Shown here: positions 1-11,442 of the stretch, in pieces | Layout: every line of letters begins with the position of its first letter | How positions within the stretch are numbered: the stretch's first letter is position 1 | DNA from: Globodera rostochiensis | Lineage: Eukaryota > Nematoda > Chromadorea > Rhabditida > Heteroderidae | Reading direction: 5' to 3' | Assembly: GCA_018350325.1 (NCBI GenBank) | Contig: JAEVLN010000010.1 | Coordinates: 1,674,001 to 1,738,000 of the forward strand | Length of the DNA stretch: 64,000 bases | Position numbers and translations under genes: made by a program | Notes under the pieces: generated by a model | The model's input: only the letters and a program-made list of their open reading frames with translations | What the model was told of the DNA's origin: nothing | The model's database searches: none

Positions 1-497
1 GGTTTTGTGCCTACACCTCAAATTTTTAAAAAAGGCAACAAAAGGCCGCTGGGATTATATATGGGGCTTTCAAGGGTGCTGATCACGAATCTGCCAATAT
101 TTTACGATATGACAACATCTAAGATTTTGAAAATCTCTGATTTTTTTTTATTTTTTTACCATTAATCATCCAAATCGGTTTTATAGATTTTAAAAATCAT
201 AAGAGGGACCGTTTTGGCTCAAAAGTTCGTTAGGCGTAGGCCTAAGCCACCCTGGCTTGTGGTTCGTTAGGCTTAGGCTTAGGCCTAAGCCTAACAAACC
301 CTCTCTACCTTTCCCCCTGTTATTCTATCCGGCTTTGGTGTTACTTAAAAGACGTGGAATCATAGCTTTCAAAATCTTAGATGTTGTCGGATCTTAAAAA
401 TATAGTCATATTCGTGATCAGCACCTTTTAAAACCATATATGATGTTTTCAACGCCACTTTTGTTGACCTGTTTTATTGAGGTGTAGGCACAAAACC
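1..497. mobile_element. Terminal-inverted-repeat element (MITE-like), possibly clipped by window edge
   Basis: The first 20 bases are the exact reverse complement of 478-497, and the subterminal sequence also pairs (the gtgctgatcacgaat block near 78 against the attcgtgatcagcac block near 410). The centre (about 225-300) holds palindromic TTAGGC/GCCTAA motifs. There is no open frame of note, so it is non-autonomous. The target-site duplication cannot be tested because the left flank lies outside the window. Confidence 0.65.
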
Positions 498-1056
498 GAA
501 AAGTACCCGAAGCAAAGTGAAGTTGAATTTAATTAAATATTTTTTCAACTCAAAAGATTGTTGGCAACAAATTATTAAATTTATTTTTTATCTCAACGTA
601 AGGCAATAAATTTTTGAGGATTTAAGATTTTTTTGCGCCTCTACCAGAGAAAAGTCAGCAGCAAAATTCTGTTCAAAATGCTTCTTCTGTCTTAGCATTT
701 AAAAAAAGAATGGGGAGGAGGAACACATTCAATCAGTGCGCTGCTATTCATTTTCATCCTCTTTATACAACAAAGTCAGTCAGAGGAGACCTAATTCAAG
801 GCTTCTTCGAAAATGCTGGGCAAACAATGTTTGTAAAAAGAAAAAATCCTTAAAAAATCCATTTAAAAAGTGGCTGAAAATGTTTCTTGAAGATAACTGT
901 TGTTTTAAAAAAGTGATGAAATCTAATTTTTTTAATAAGTTTGCCAAAAATTAAAATTATAATCGGGAATCAATTGCGAGGAGATAGCATTATATATTAT
1001 TTATTTTTTAAATACTTTCTCAATTTTTCAAATTAATATTTGCATTTAATGCCATA
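498..1056. other. AT-rich intergenic DNA
   Basis: I see no gene-like splice or coding pattern here. A 72-codon open frame at 736-954 is lysine-rich, AT-driven and has no recognisable motif. From about 900 onward the sequence matches the second copy of the segmental duplication at about 8760. Confidence 0.5.
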
Positions 1057-1853
1057 ATGGGCATACTTTTTCGTCTTTTGTTTGTTTTGTTGGCGGTTAC
1101 TTTTCTGTGCATTTACTGCGAGGACGGGCGCATTTTTCACCATCAAATTCACTATAAAAATTGCAGTAAATAAGAAAATATAAATTTTATATTTTTAAAA
1201 ATAAAATAAAAATGGACACCATTTTTTTAGAGTCACAATTTGAAGTCGTTTGGCGTGTTGGACTGTGTTCGCAAGGATCGTTGTAATTTTGTGCGCGGAA
1301 AGGAATATCAAATGCAAATTGGCTTCAAGCCGGGTATAAGGGAAAAGCTTAATTAATTCTATTTCTTGGTGAAAATCGCCGAGTTGAGCAGTTGAAAACG
1401 CAGTCTTGGTCGCATTTGGGCCGATGCACACGGCGCGCTGACAAAGTTTCACATGGAAAAATGGTTGTTGGCATTGTGCCAACGCACAATTTGTTGTTTT
1501 TTAAGCATTTTTATTTCAGAAAATGCCTGCATCGTCAGCAACATCACTTGTCCGCTTGAGCACGGTCGGACATATTGGTATCTATTGCCAATCGGTTTGT
1601 TCGTCCAATACAAAAAGCATTTTGGGGGCAAATTTTCAGGAGTTTTTCTCAAGGAATATATTTTAATTAATTTAATGTTTAAAATAATAATTTTTTTTAA
1701 TTTTTAGGTGTCTATTCTGAGCGAATTTCCGAAAGTCGATGTCCAAGTGAACTGGTTGCTGACCAGCCCCGAAGTTGCAACTCGAAAAGACCAAAAATTT
1801 CCGTTAAGCGCGAAGTTTGCGTCAAGTTTTTGGGCAAAGTGATCGATCTGTGA
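1057..1853 (+). pseudogene. Decayed ML-domain (NPC2/MD-2-like lipid-binding) secreted protein
   Basis: The first exon (ATG at 1057) encodes a hydrophobic signal peptide followed by a short segment ending YKNC. The next coding block (about 1220-1325) reads GVLDCVRKDRCNFVRGKEY, and the next (about 1520-1580) reads ENACIVSNITCPLEHG then RTYWYLLPI. The last exon (from about 1709) reads SEFPKVDVQVNWLL and ends EVCVKFLGKVIDL. This order of cysteine blocks is that of the ML domain, which binds sterols or other lipids. The frame breaks at least twice: near 1800 the last block is reachable only after a one-base shift, and the join before ENACIV does not match phase. I therefore read it as a pseudogene, although sequencing error could explain the final shift. 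Confidence 0.7.
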
Positions 1854-2234
1854 AGAAAATTAAACAATTTCAATTTATGCTACATTGTTAATTCACTGAA
1901 ATCACACAAATTGGTACATTTGCACAATGGTTTTTTAAGTTGAAAAACAAGAACATATGATGATCTCCATTTTGTCGAATTGCGAAAATTTGTGACTGAA
2001 TCTTTTCAAAAAATGAACACTGAGAAACGGTCGATCAACGCTGAACTGATTTTTACTGATTGAAAAAAACTCGGTAATTTTGAAAATCAGTTGCTAAATA
2101 ACTTTTTCCAAAAAACTAAATAAACAATTTGCTTTCCTCCAAATTTTGGATTTTCATTTTTTTTTATTGGAATATTTAAATTTTTAAGAAGATTGCAATA
2201 ACAGTGTATTTATATGAAATATTTTTAACAAATT

Positions 2235-3730
2235 TTAAGCGTAAGTCGAGGCCTTCTGAACGCGCACAATTCTGGCTCGGTGAACATTTTGCACGCAGTT
2301 TTGTGCTGTCACCACAGCGTGACCGGTCTTAAGGCCAACAACCGTTGCCAAAAGTTGAGCTTGTTTTGCTGATCGGAAGAGCTTTTCATTGAATGCCTCC
2401 CGATAATCCAAACTAAAAAAATAATATAATTTCACATAATGAGTTTTTCATTTTGATTAATGGCAAGCCGCCGCTACCTACCTGAATATGTAAAGGGTTG
2501 GGGCGATGCCAATTCCGGAAATGCTGGTGAAAATGCCGAGAATGTAAGTGGCAAAAACAATTTGCACTTGGCTCAACGAAATTCTGGTGAGCAAAATCAG
2601 CATAGCGGCGTTGAAAAAGTAACCGGTGGACACAAAAATCACATTCACCAGCAAACACTTGAATATCCGCTTCGTGTAGGCAATTTGGGCTAAATTTTAT
2701 TGTTAAATATCAATAAAGAATTCTATTTTCTCTAATTACTCTACATTAATTAGGTAATTAATTCTCTTTGGTCAGTGTTCTGTTTGGCCTAAAATAATTA
2801 GGTAATTAATTCACTTTGGTCAGTGTTCTGTTTGGCTTTCTTGAAGCGAAGCGTTGCCCAAATAATTGCATAGCACAGAATTGTCAGCCCGGTGAAAAGC
2901 ATGGCATTTCCAAACAGTGCCATGCCCACTTCGCCTTGGAAAAGGTCAGTGATTGTGCATGGCACTGGCCTGTGAATAATTTTGATTATTAAAAATTATT
3001 ATTAAACAAATTTATATGTTGTACATGTATGGAGTTTCGATCAGACTGATCGGGTAAAGTCTGACCATCGCATAAACGGCATATGCAAAGCATAGCAAAA
3101 TCAATGTACCCACATAAAGCGTTGAATTAAGTGTATTCACCCTGAAATAAATTGTTAAATAATGAAAAACACTTATTTAAAAACTAATTAATATTTACCA
3201 AAACGGCGCCACAACACTGACAAGGCGTTCAATGCCAATGGCTAGCATGGAATTCAGCAATAAATTTATGGAAATTGTTGGCAAAAATTGAAGCCAAAAA
3301 CATTGTCGAAGTTCAATGAATTTTTGTCCCGAGCACACGACGGCAAATGTGACAAAGTTACAGACAAATGCAATTCCGGAACAAGCAGCGTCAAATGCCA
3401 ACAACGCATTGCAGCGACTTCGAAGGCGTATAAATGGCGAGGAAAAGCATTGGTTTTGTTCAGTTAAAATGAATAATAAACAATTAATTAATTAATTATA
3501 TATTTATTTATTTATTTATTAAATTAACCGGCTTCGAAAAGTGACAAAAATCAGTGCTCCATTGAATGTCAAGCCCATAATTGCAAGCATTAAACGTATG
3601 ATGCAAATTACAATGAAACCAATGGGAAAATCGTCATCTTTGAAAGCATCGTAAAACTAAAATAAATATTTAATTGACCCAACACGGTTAAATAAAAGAG
3701 ACTTGCCGATGGGTCTTCCGTTGAATTCAT
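2235..3730 (-). CDS. Srsx-type seven-transmembrane chemoreceptor, copy 1 (one splice acceptor lost)
   Basis: This is a seven-exon gene on the minus strand, parallel exon by exon to the intact copy at 9528-11442. It starts at 3730 (MNSTEDPS, then a GC-AG intron), continues with TM1 (3529-3656), a TM2-TM3 exon with the family motif IGIERLVSVVAPFW, and further TM exons, and ends at 2235 with a cytoplasmic tail DYREAFNEKLFRSAKQ. Srsx proteins are candidate chemosensory GPCRs of nematode neurons. The acceptor before the TM2 exon is TTTATA where copy 2 has TTTAGA. A cryptic AG 12 bases further in would keep frame but delete four residues of the first intracellular loop. A 42-bp stretch at the end of exon 5 is duplicated in the following intron (2748-2789 and 2796-2837) with its donor GT changed to GA. 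The gene may be a young pseudogene. Confidence 0.75.
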
Positions 3731-4239
3731 GCCAATATATATTTTTTGCAATTAAAAGAGTTTTTCCTTAATTTAATCTTTTTTTTTCTAAATAAACGAG
3801 GAAACAATTTAATTGCAAAGTGAGCAAATTAATGTTTGGTTCAAATCAATTCGGAAAAACAAATGTTTAAATAATCAAAAAATAGAATGGCACTTTTGGG
3901 AGCATTACAAAAAATATTTTTTGTAAATTAAACTTTAATAGTTTTATAAATAAAATGAATGAATTGTACAGTAAAAGAAAACAAAACTTTGAATAAAACA
4001 TTTCATTTGCAATTTTTATTCGCTCAAATTAACCCAAATAATTACATAAAATTTAAATAAATATTAAAAATTTGCAATTGAAAGATGACCCCGCGACTTA
4101 TTTAAATATTCCTACGCCTATACAATTAGTTTATTGTATCTGAAAGCTCTGTATTGGGGCATTTAATTTTTTGATATTATAATATCAAAAGATTCAAATT
4201 ATAGCTTAAGGAATTTCTGCTACGGGATTTTCGGGATAA

Positions 4240-4460
4240 AAATGCACCCCTAAGAATGAGATTTTTTGAGCGGAAATATTCATTTTGGTCGTAGTCTAGT
4301 GTTGAGTGGTGGATGCAGTTTAAGTGTGGGTGGGTTGGGGTTCAGTTCCCCGACTATGTAAATTGTTTTTTCTGACATTCTCTGAACATTTACGGTGTTG
4401 TAAACAATTCTAAAAATTCTTTAACTTTTTCCAATTTTTAAAAATATTTTATATGACAAT
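4240..4460 (+). repeat. tRNA-derived SINE-like repeat
   Basis: GTAGTCTAGTGTTGAGTGG resembles a tRNA A box and GGGGTTCAGTTCCCCGAC resembles a B box with the 3' half of a T arm. The downstream part (TCTCTGAACATTTACGGTG, then GTAAACAATT) recurs at about 18435-18490, also after a CACCCCTAA motif. CACCCCTAA recurs again near 51270 beside another tRNA-like segment (TGGCCTAGTGGTTCG at about 51390). This looks like a dispersed SINE family. Confidence 0.45.
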
Positions 4461-4865
4461 TCACTAGTTTTTATTTATTTTTGTTGGACGAAATCACAAA
4501 ACCATAGGGGGGGGGGCCTTTGTTTTGCAACATTCCTAATTTTTGCACCTCTTATCAAATCTTTTTCAATCTTCAAGAAAATTTTCCCGGGACCTTTATC
4601 ACTTCCAAAAAGCTGCAAAAAAATATCTTTTAAATTGGATTGCAAATCTCTTAACAAAATTCATTAAAATTTAAAAATTTTTCCGGCGGCGCCTATCGGC
4701 ACCGCCGACCCCCACCCCTTCCTCTAAACTTAATCAGAATCTCAAAAAAATTTATGATAGATGAGGCAATAGAATTTGAAGAAAATGAGAAAAATATTTT
4801 TTAATAATGATAAAAAAAAATTTGTCTTACCATCGACCATAACAAAAAAAAATTTCGCTGTTGTC

Positions 4866-5025
4866 AATCCCGATCCCGGTTTTTGAAAAGTCGAAATCCC
4901 GATCCCGGTCCCGATTCAACAAGCTAATCCCGATCCCGGCTTTCACGATCCCGGTCAATCCGATCCCGGTTTTTACCAAAAATCCCGATCCCGGTTTTTA
5001 CCAAAAATCCCGATCCCGGCCTACT
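4866..5025. repeat. CCCGATCCCGG short-motif repeat cluster
   Basis: About nine close copies of ATCCCGATCCCGG, spaced by AT-rich linkers such as TTTTTACCAAAA. It is absent from the duplicated copy near 11.9-12.0 kb, so it arrived after the duplication. The layout resembles the cores of the MITEs elsewhere in the window. Confidence 0.6.
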
Positions 5026-5224
5026 CTAGTTTGAATAAAGAAAAGTAAAACAAAACATAATATTATTTAATTTGAACACCTGCGTCTGTTGCGCAAGGCA
5101 ATTTCAACACTGACAAAGATTCCAGCGCCCCTTCGTGCGGGCATTTTTTTCTTTTGGCATTTTCCCATTTGGCATTTTTAAAGTTCAAATCGCGCCCATT
5201 TTTTCAAATTTAGTGTGGGAAAAA

Positions 5225-8017
5225 TGGATCTGTATCGCACCCTGCGAAAATGCTATCATTGTCAAGACGGTTCAATTAGTGAAAAAAAGAGAATAAAGTC
5301 TAATGTAAGCAACAAATATAAACGTGTTTTTGATTAAAACATTTAGTGAATAATTAAAGCAATCTTAACATGAAGTCAAGCTTCTGAAATTCATTATCTG
5401 AGATCTTGAAGTTCATTGAAGACAAAAACATATAAACAGGAAACAAAATTTAATAATTTTTTATTTTAAAAAAACTAAAAATTTTTTTTATATAAATCCC
5501 GAAATTGTTTATGGATTTGAAATACGCTTTCGCTTTGGCTCTGCTCTTTAAAGCAGAAATGCAGTCTAGGTCATGATGCTATAGATTATTCTGTTTTTTT
5601 AAAAATTATTTTGTTGAATTCTTTTTTAAATTGAATTCTTTTTCATAAAAAAATATTTTGATGTTGAAAGAAAAATATAATAAAAACAAAAACTGAAATA
5701 AGGAAAGGCCCTTGCTCAGTCTCACTATGCTTTTAAACCGTTCAACTGTGCTTCAACACCGACGACAACAACTACAAAGTTAACAAATCGCTCTGAATAC
5801 GTTTGAATCATCAACAACTCGCTCTGAATACGCGATCAGTCCCGAAAAATCCAAATACTAAGCCTCTTTTCTTCAAATTTCGTTGTGCAGTAAATAAACC
5901 AAAATTTTGGAAGAACTCGAGAGAACACAGTCGAAGGAACAACAGTTGTTCGACGCTGCTCTTTCTCATCACACCGAAGGTCTTCAAAAGAAGATCAAGC
6001 TTTTGGAAGTGCGCAGTGACTCAACGTTGATCGCCATCTAAAAAGCAAGGAAAGCATCAAACTTCAACCAAAGATTAATCTGCCAGATTAAAACTCTAAT
6101 AAATTCCCCAGCTCGCGTTAACACACGTTCTAGTGTGTAAACACTAAAGTTACATTATAGACTCTCGCCAATAAATACGTTCACTTTGATCATATTATAT
6201 TTGGTCTCAATCGTTCTATCAAATCCCTACGCAAATTAATCAATCTGTCAGAGACATCTGGACTTGATTCAAAAACGGAAATAATTGATGACGAACCGTC
6301 TACATCAAAATAATTATTGTTTCAAAGACGATCAGATACACGTGTTAATTGTTAATAAAAAATAAATAAACGGTCAGACATAATTGTTGTTTCGAAAAGG
6401 AATTCAGATAATACCTGAAGACTTAAATCTGGAAGAGCGCTTAAATCCAGCAACTGATTCTAATCTGCAAAATCAAGAATCTAAGATCAAAAGATATTTT
6501 TTGTCAACAATAGCACTCAAACCAACATAGGTTCCCCAATCCTAACTGAATTCCAATTTGGCGGTGATTATATTCAAGAGGTTAATCGAACGAGTACCAG
6601 GAAAAATTCAAATATTCATTGACTACTACAATCTTCATCATTGCCTTCGAAGAACAAATAGACAGTTAAATTCATTTATATGAACTTTCATTGCCAATAG
6701 TTACCCAAAAAATACTCGGTGATTTTATACACTCCGTGGAAAGAAACATCCAAGATTCAATTATCGGTACCGACAGAAAATTGAAATTAACCAAGTTGCT
6801 CGTTCGCATAGAAAATCAATTAAAAAACAAATCAATCTTAAGTGGAACACATTTAGTACTACTCCTATTCTATTTTAACCAAACACAAAGAATCTTCTAA
6901 AAAACAATAATTAGTATTTGAAAAAAAATTAAATCAAATAATTTCTAAAAAATGTCAGGACCTATCCGATCTAAAATACCAAACTGGCTTCGGAGTGAAA
7001 CACATTTGGTTGGTCTGATTGACGTCAAGCCAATACCATAATTCAAATGCTTTTTGGGGGACATTGATTTTAGGGAGGAGTCTGGACTGGAAAAATCCAT
7101 GGTACCGGGTTCCTGCCCAAAATGAAATGGGGGTTTTCGAAATGGTTTGTTATGCTTACCATTTTTGAAAAATTTTGGGTCCCCTAGCTACGCCCTTGAA
7201 ACAGCAGCACAAAAACATGTCGGCGGCAGATTAAAATTTGAACATTTATCTAAAATCGGGTAACAATTTTGTTTCCCGACCGGGATTCCCGTTTGGCAGA
7301 AACCAGCACTTTCCGAGAGCAGAAAAACCGGGACTTTTCAAGAGTTTTATGTTCCAAATCATCTTTTCAATCAAATTCCTCAGACCATGAGAAAGCGCGA
7401 GAATGAAATAGGTGAGAGCAAATTGGGATTGCTGAAGGGATTTTTCCCTGTATTTAGTGATAGCTAATTAATTGTTCAATATCAGTTGAAACGGCGCGCA
7501 TGCTTAGAGCCGCCTTTGAAAGGCTGATCCAATGAACGGAAGTGAAGAAAGGGAAGGAAGGGAGGTAGAGAAGAGAAAGGGAAGGGAAGAAAGGATGAGA
7601 TGAAATGGGAGGGGGGAAGGAAGAGAGAGGAAAAGAGAGGTAAGGAGTTTGAACTGGTGGTGCACTTTAATTATTCGTGCACTAATTTGTTTAAACTTAC
7701 ACAAAATATGTAATTTGCCCAAAACACCCGGGTACCGGTCCCTGTTCCGGGTACCCGTTTGTCCAACCCTATTATCTAATGATTAAACAAAACACACCAA
7801 AACATTTTGTAAGGAAAAGCGCAGAATCTGATAAATGGAATTTTCAAGATTTCATTAAATATCGGAACGAGCCACCAAATTTTAGTGCAGATTTATTTTT
7901 ATTAATTAATTTAAATGCTTATGGAATAATGAATTAAAAACAAATTTATCTATCGACATAAACGAAATCGAAAAGCTCCATTTTCCCCCATCTATTTATA
8001 ATCATCCATCAATTTTC
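5225..8017. other. Mostly non-coding; possible first exon at 5225-5302 and low-complexity DNA
   Basis: ATG at 5225 opens a 26-codon frame (MDLYRTLRKCYHCQDG start) followed by a good donor GTAAGC, but I cannot find a following exon. The duplicated copy near 12340 is broken. Frames at 5803-6030 and 6691-6900 lie in sequence that could be retroelement remnants, without a diagnostic motif. 7530-7650 is purine-rich (GGAAGG-type) low complexity. About 7830-8230 has an inverted relative at about 19255-19760. Confidence 0.4.
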
Positions 8018-8286
8018 TCATGAAAATTCCAATTTAATTTTTTTCGTTATAAATTCATGCAATGTATAACGAGTTAATTCGTCCAATTGCTGTTTAATCT
8101 TTAAAAAAATAACAAAAAAATATTTTTTTAATGAAAAATGACTTCTTGCGTTTGAATTCGTTTTGCAAAATGATTGTTAAAAGTATTATTAATACAAAAA
8201 AAAAATTATTCTCAGCAATCGCACGGCATTTCATTTGGCTCCAAAAGGCGAACATTTGTTCAATCGGCATGCCATAAACGCGCATA
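8018..8286 (-). pseudogene. Terminal exons of a relative of the 24980-28267 secreted gene
   Basis: A minus-strand exon reading GMPIEQMFAFWSQMKCRAIAEN is followed, after a splice at TTTAAAG, by an exon IKQQLDELTRYTLHEF ending at a stop at 8018-8020. The same two-exon order ends the gene at 24980-28267 (IDQMFNFWIKTK, then IKKKLDDLTRETLFDF). Here the penultimate exon runs into a poly-T expansion that shifts the frame, and no upstream exons are visible. A second relative lies inverted at 19255-19440. Confidence 0.55.
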
Positions 8287-8997
8287 TTTAGCTTGAAATT
8301 GGCAAATTGAAAGAATGATTAAATTCCAATTATTTATTTTAGATTTCTTTGTATATTATAAATTGAAAAAATTCGATTTGGTAAGTAAAAAAACAACATT
8401 GTTTAGGAGCCTTATTATTATAAATTTGGTTGGATTCATATTTTTGATTTTCTTTCAAGAAAAAAAATCGTAAAAGGAAATTTTTCAAGCGGCATGCCAT
8501 AAACGCTCATATTTAGCTTGAAATTGGCATATTGAATGAATAATTAATTTCCAATTATTTATTTTAGTTTTCTTTGTATATACGACTATGTAACTTAAAA
8601 CGATGTAAAAAAATAAATACGTTTAGAATGATAATTATTATTAAATTTGGTTGTATTCATATTTGTGATTTCTTTCAAGAAAAAAATATCGTAAAAGGAA
8701 ATTTTTATTATAAAATAAATTTTAAATTTCCAACTGTTGTTTTAAAATGCAAAGCAAAAGTAAGTGATGAAATCTAATTTTTTTAATAAGTTTGCCAAAA
8801 AATAAAATTATAATCGCGCATCAATTTGACATAAATAATACAAATGATTCCAAATCAATTTGCCAAAATTGTTAATTTGTTTCGCAACTTTTGAAAAGAA
8901 TTTTTATGCTTATATCGATGCGAGGAGTTAGTATTATGTTATTTATTTTTTAAATATTCTCAATTTTTCAAAATTATTATTTACATTTAATGCCATA

Positions 8998-9249
8998 ATG
9001 GACATAATTTTTCGTCTTTTGTTTGTTTTGTCGGCGGTTACTTTTTCAGTGACTGCGAAGACGGGCGCATTTTTCACCAAATTTGCTATAACAGTAAATA
9101 AGCAACTATAAATTTTATATTATTTAAAATAAATTAAAAAATGGACTACATTTTTTTAGTGTCAAAATTGAAGTCGTCCACGTTGGCGTGTTGGACTGTG
9201 TTCGCAAGGATCATTGAGCAATTTTTTGGGCAATGTGATTGATCGGTGA
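8998..9249 (+). pseudogene. Truncated ML-domain remnant, copy 2
   Basis: The signal-peptide exon (ATG at 8998, FRLLFVLSAVTF) and the start of the next exon (GVLDCVRKD) are kept. The sequence then jumps directly to the 3' end of the gene (FLGN, then a stop at 9247). Compared with copy 1 (1057-1853), the middle of the domain, including the CPLEHG block, has been deleted. It cannot encode a lipid-binding fold. Confidence 0.7.
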
Positions 9250-9527
9250 AGAAAATTAAACAATTCAATTTATGCTATATTGTTAATTCACTGAAATCAC
9301 ACAAATTGGTACATTTGCACAATGGTTTTTTGAGTTGAAAAACAAGAACATGATGATGATCTCCATTTTGTCGAATTGCGAAAATTTGTGATTGAATCTT
9401 GTCAAAAAATAAAAACTGGGAAACGTCAATATCGACGCTGAACCGATTTTTTACCGATTCCAAAAAAACTCGGTAATTTTGGAAATCGAAAGTGCTAAAT
9501 AACTTTTTCCAAAAAACCACATAAATT

Positions 9528-11442
9528 TTAATTATAAGTCGAGGCCATCTGAACGGGCACTCGGCGAACATTTTGCACGCCGTTTTGTGCTGTCGCCACA
9601 GCATGACCGGCCTTAAGGCCAACAACGGTTGCCAAAAGTTGAGCTTGTTTTGCTGATCGGAAGAGCTTTTCATTGAATGCCTCTCGATAATCCGAACTAA
9701 AAAAATAATATAATTTCACATAATGAGTTTTTCATTTTAATTAATAGCAAGCCGCCGCTTCCTACCTGAATATGTAAAGGGTCGGGACGGTGCCAATCGC
9801 GGAAATGCCGGTGATAATGCCGAGAATGTAAGTGGCAAAAACAATTTGCACTTGGCTCAACGAAATTCTGGTGAGCAAAATCAGAACAGCGACGTTGAGA
9901 AAGTAACCGGTGGACACAAAAATCACATTCACCAGCAAACACTTGAATATCCGCTTCGTGTAGTCAATTTGGGCTAAATTTTATTGTTGTTAATAGGGTT
10001 TGACAAGACCGGATATTATCCGGGTCGCCCGGATAACGGTTCCACCGGTTCCTTGAGACCCGGATACCGGTACCGGATTGTAATTTACAGCCGGATATCC
10101 GTCCGGATACCGGATAATTTTTAATTTTTGAAAATAATAATTAAAATTTTATAACAAATCAAATTTCACGCAATTTTTGCCAAAAAGTAAATAAACGAAT
10201 AAAATCAAATTCAATCAAGTTGGATAGTTAATTCCATTTGTCAATAACTCTTCTTCATCTGAATCAGGCTACGGTCAAAGCGTGCCAAGAATAAAATTAT
10301 TTTTTAAAAACGGAAAACGGAAATATTTTTAAACAGAAAACAAAAAGGGCCAAAAACAACGAAAACGGAAGATTTTTCAATCAAATAAAAAAAATTAATT
10401 TATTTTTAAGTCATTTATTTTAATAAATATTTTTTGAATAGTATTTATTTAAAAAAATTTTGAAGAACCCTAGTTGTTAATATCAATAAATAATTCCATT
10501 TTCTTGAATTACTCTAAATTAATTAGGTAATTAATTCACTTTGGTCAGTGTTCTGTTTGGCTTTCTTGAAGCGAAGCGTTGCCCAAATAATTGCATAGCA
10601 CAGAATTGTCAGCCCGGTGAAAAGCATGGCATTTCCAAACAGTGCCATGCCCACTTCGCCTTGGTAAAGGTCGTTGATTGTGCATGTCACTGGCCTGTGA
10701 ATAATTTGATTATTAAAAATTATTATTAAACAAATTTATATGTTGTACATGTCTGGAGTTTCGATCAGACTGATCGGGTAAAGTCTGACCATCGTATAAA
10801 CGGCATTTGCAAAGCATAGCAAAATCAATGTTCCCACATAAAGTGTTGAATTAAGTGTATTCACCCTGAAATAAATTGTTAAATGTGAAATACTTATTTA
10901 AATACTAATTAATATTTACCAAAACGGCGCCACAACACTGACAAGGCGTTCAATGCCAACGGCTAGCATAGAATTCAGCAATAAACTCATGGCAATTGTT
11001 GGCAAAAATTGAAGCCAAAAACATTGTCGAAGTTCAATGAATTTTTTTCCCGAGCACACGACGGCAAATGTGACAAAGTTACAGACAAATGCAATTCCGG
11101 AACAAGCAGCGTCAAATGCCAACAACGCATTGCAGCGACTTCGAAGGCGTCTAAATGGCGAGGAAAAGCATTGGTTTTGTTCAGTTAAAATGAATAATAA
11201 ACAATTAATTAATTTTATCTATTTATTTATTAAATTAACCGGCTTCGAAAAGTGACAAAAATCAGTGCTCCATTGAAAATCAAGCCCACAATTGAAAGCA
11301 TTAAACGTACGATGCAAATTACAATGAAACCAATGGGAAAATCGTCATCTTTGAAAGCATCGTAAAACTAAAATAAATAAATTAATTGACCTAACGGGGC
11401 TAAATAAAAGAGACTTGCCGATGGGTCTTCCGTTGAATTCAT
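9528..11442 (-). CDS. Srsx-type seven-transmembrane chemoreceptor, intact copy
   Basis: Seven exons by my model: 11419-11442, 11240-11367, 10920-11150, 10749-10865, 10540-10694, 9766-9973 and 9528-9696. They sum to 1032 bases, giving 343 residues with every phase matching. The N-terminus is MNSTEDPSFYDAF, followed by TM1. The loop RRLRSRCNALLAFDA and the end-of-TM3 motif VGIERLVSVVAPFW are typical of nematode Srsx receptors. TM5 carries FTGLTILCYAIIWATLRF, TM7 ends with TLYIFSSDYREAF, and a serine/alanine-rich tail follows. Intron 1 uses a GC donor (GCAAGT). Intron 5 carries a 479-bp hAT-like MITE. The role (a G-protein-coupled odorant or pheromone sensor in ciliated neurons) is inferred from the family. 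Confidence 0.85.
9994..10472. mobile_element. hAT-like MITE inside Srsx intron 5
   Basis: The ends are TAGGGTTTGAC and GAACCCTA, flanked by a perfect 8-bp direct duplication GTTGTTAA (9986-9993 and 10473-10480). The 8-bp target duplication and TAGGG ends are hAT features. The left interior is packed with GGATA/CCGG motifs like those of the shorter copies at 38684 and 45015; the right interior is AT-rich. The paralogous intron in copy 1 lacks it, so insertion followed the duplication. Confidence 0.8.

Larger units (their letters stand above)
3731..5224. other. Intergenic, repeats
   Basis: AT-rich sequence. It contains a tRNA-like repeat (4240-4460) and a CCCGATCCCGG repeat cluster (4866-5025), described separately. 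The 60-codon minus-strand frame at 4475-4657 overlaps repeat-derived sequence and is not supported as a gene. Confidence 0.5.
900..5710. repeat. Segmental duplication, copy 1
   Basis: This block is collinear with about 8760-12716: the same ML-like gene, the same Srsx receptor, the same downstream AT-rich sequence and the same block with CTGCGTCTGTT and CGTGCGGGCA motifs. Copy 1 has an extra insertion of about 0.8 kb (about 4220-5035) holding a tRNA-like repeat and a CCCGATCCCGG repeat. Copy 2 has instead a MITE in a receptor intron and a large deletion in the ML gene. Both copies have the same orientation. Confidence 0.8.

Noticed and set aside
6691..6900. Possible retroelement gag-like fragment (PIVTQKILGDFIHSVERN)
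   Set aside because: No protease, reverse transcriptase or LTR pair could be seen nearby; similarity is only an impression.
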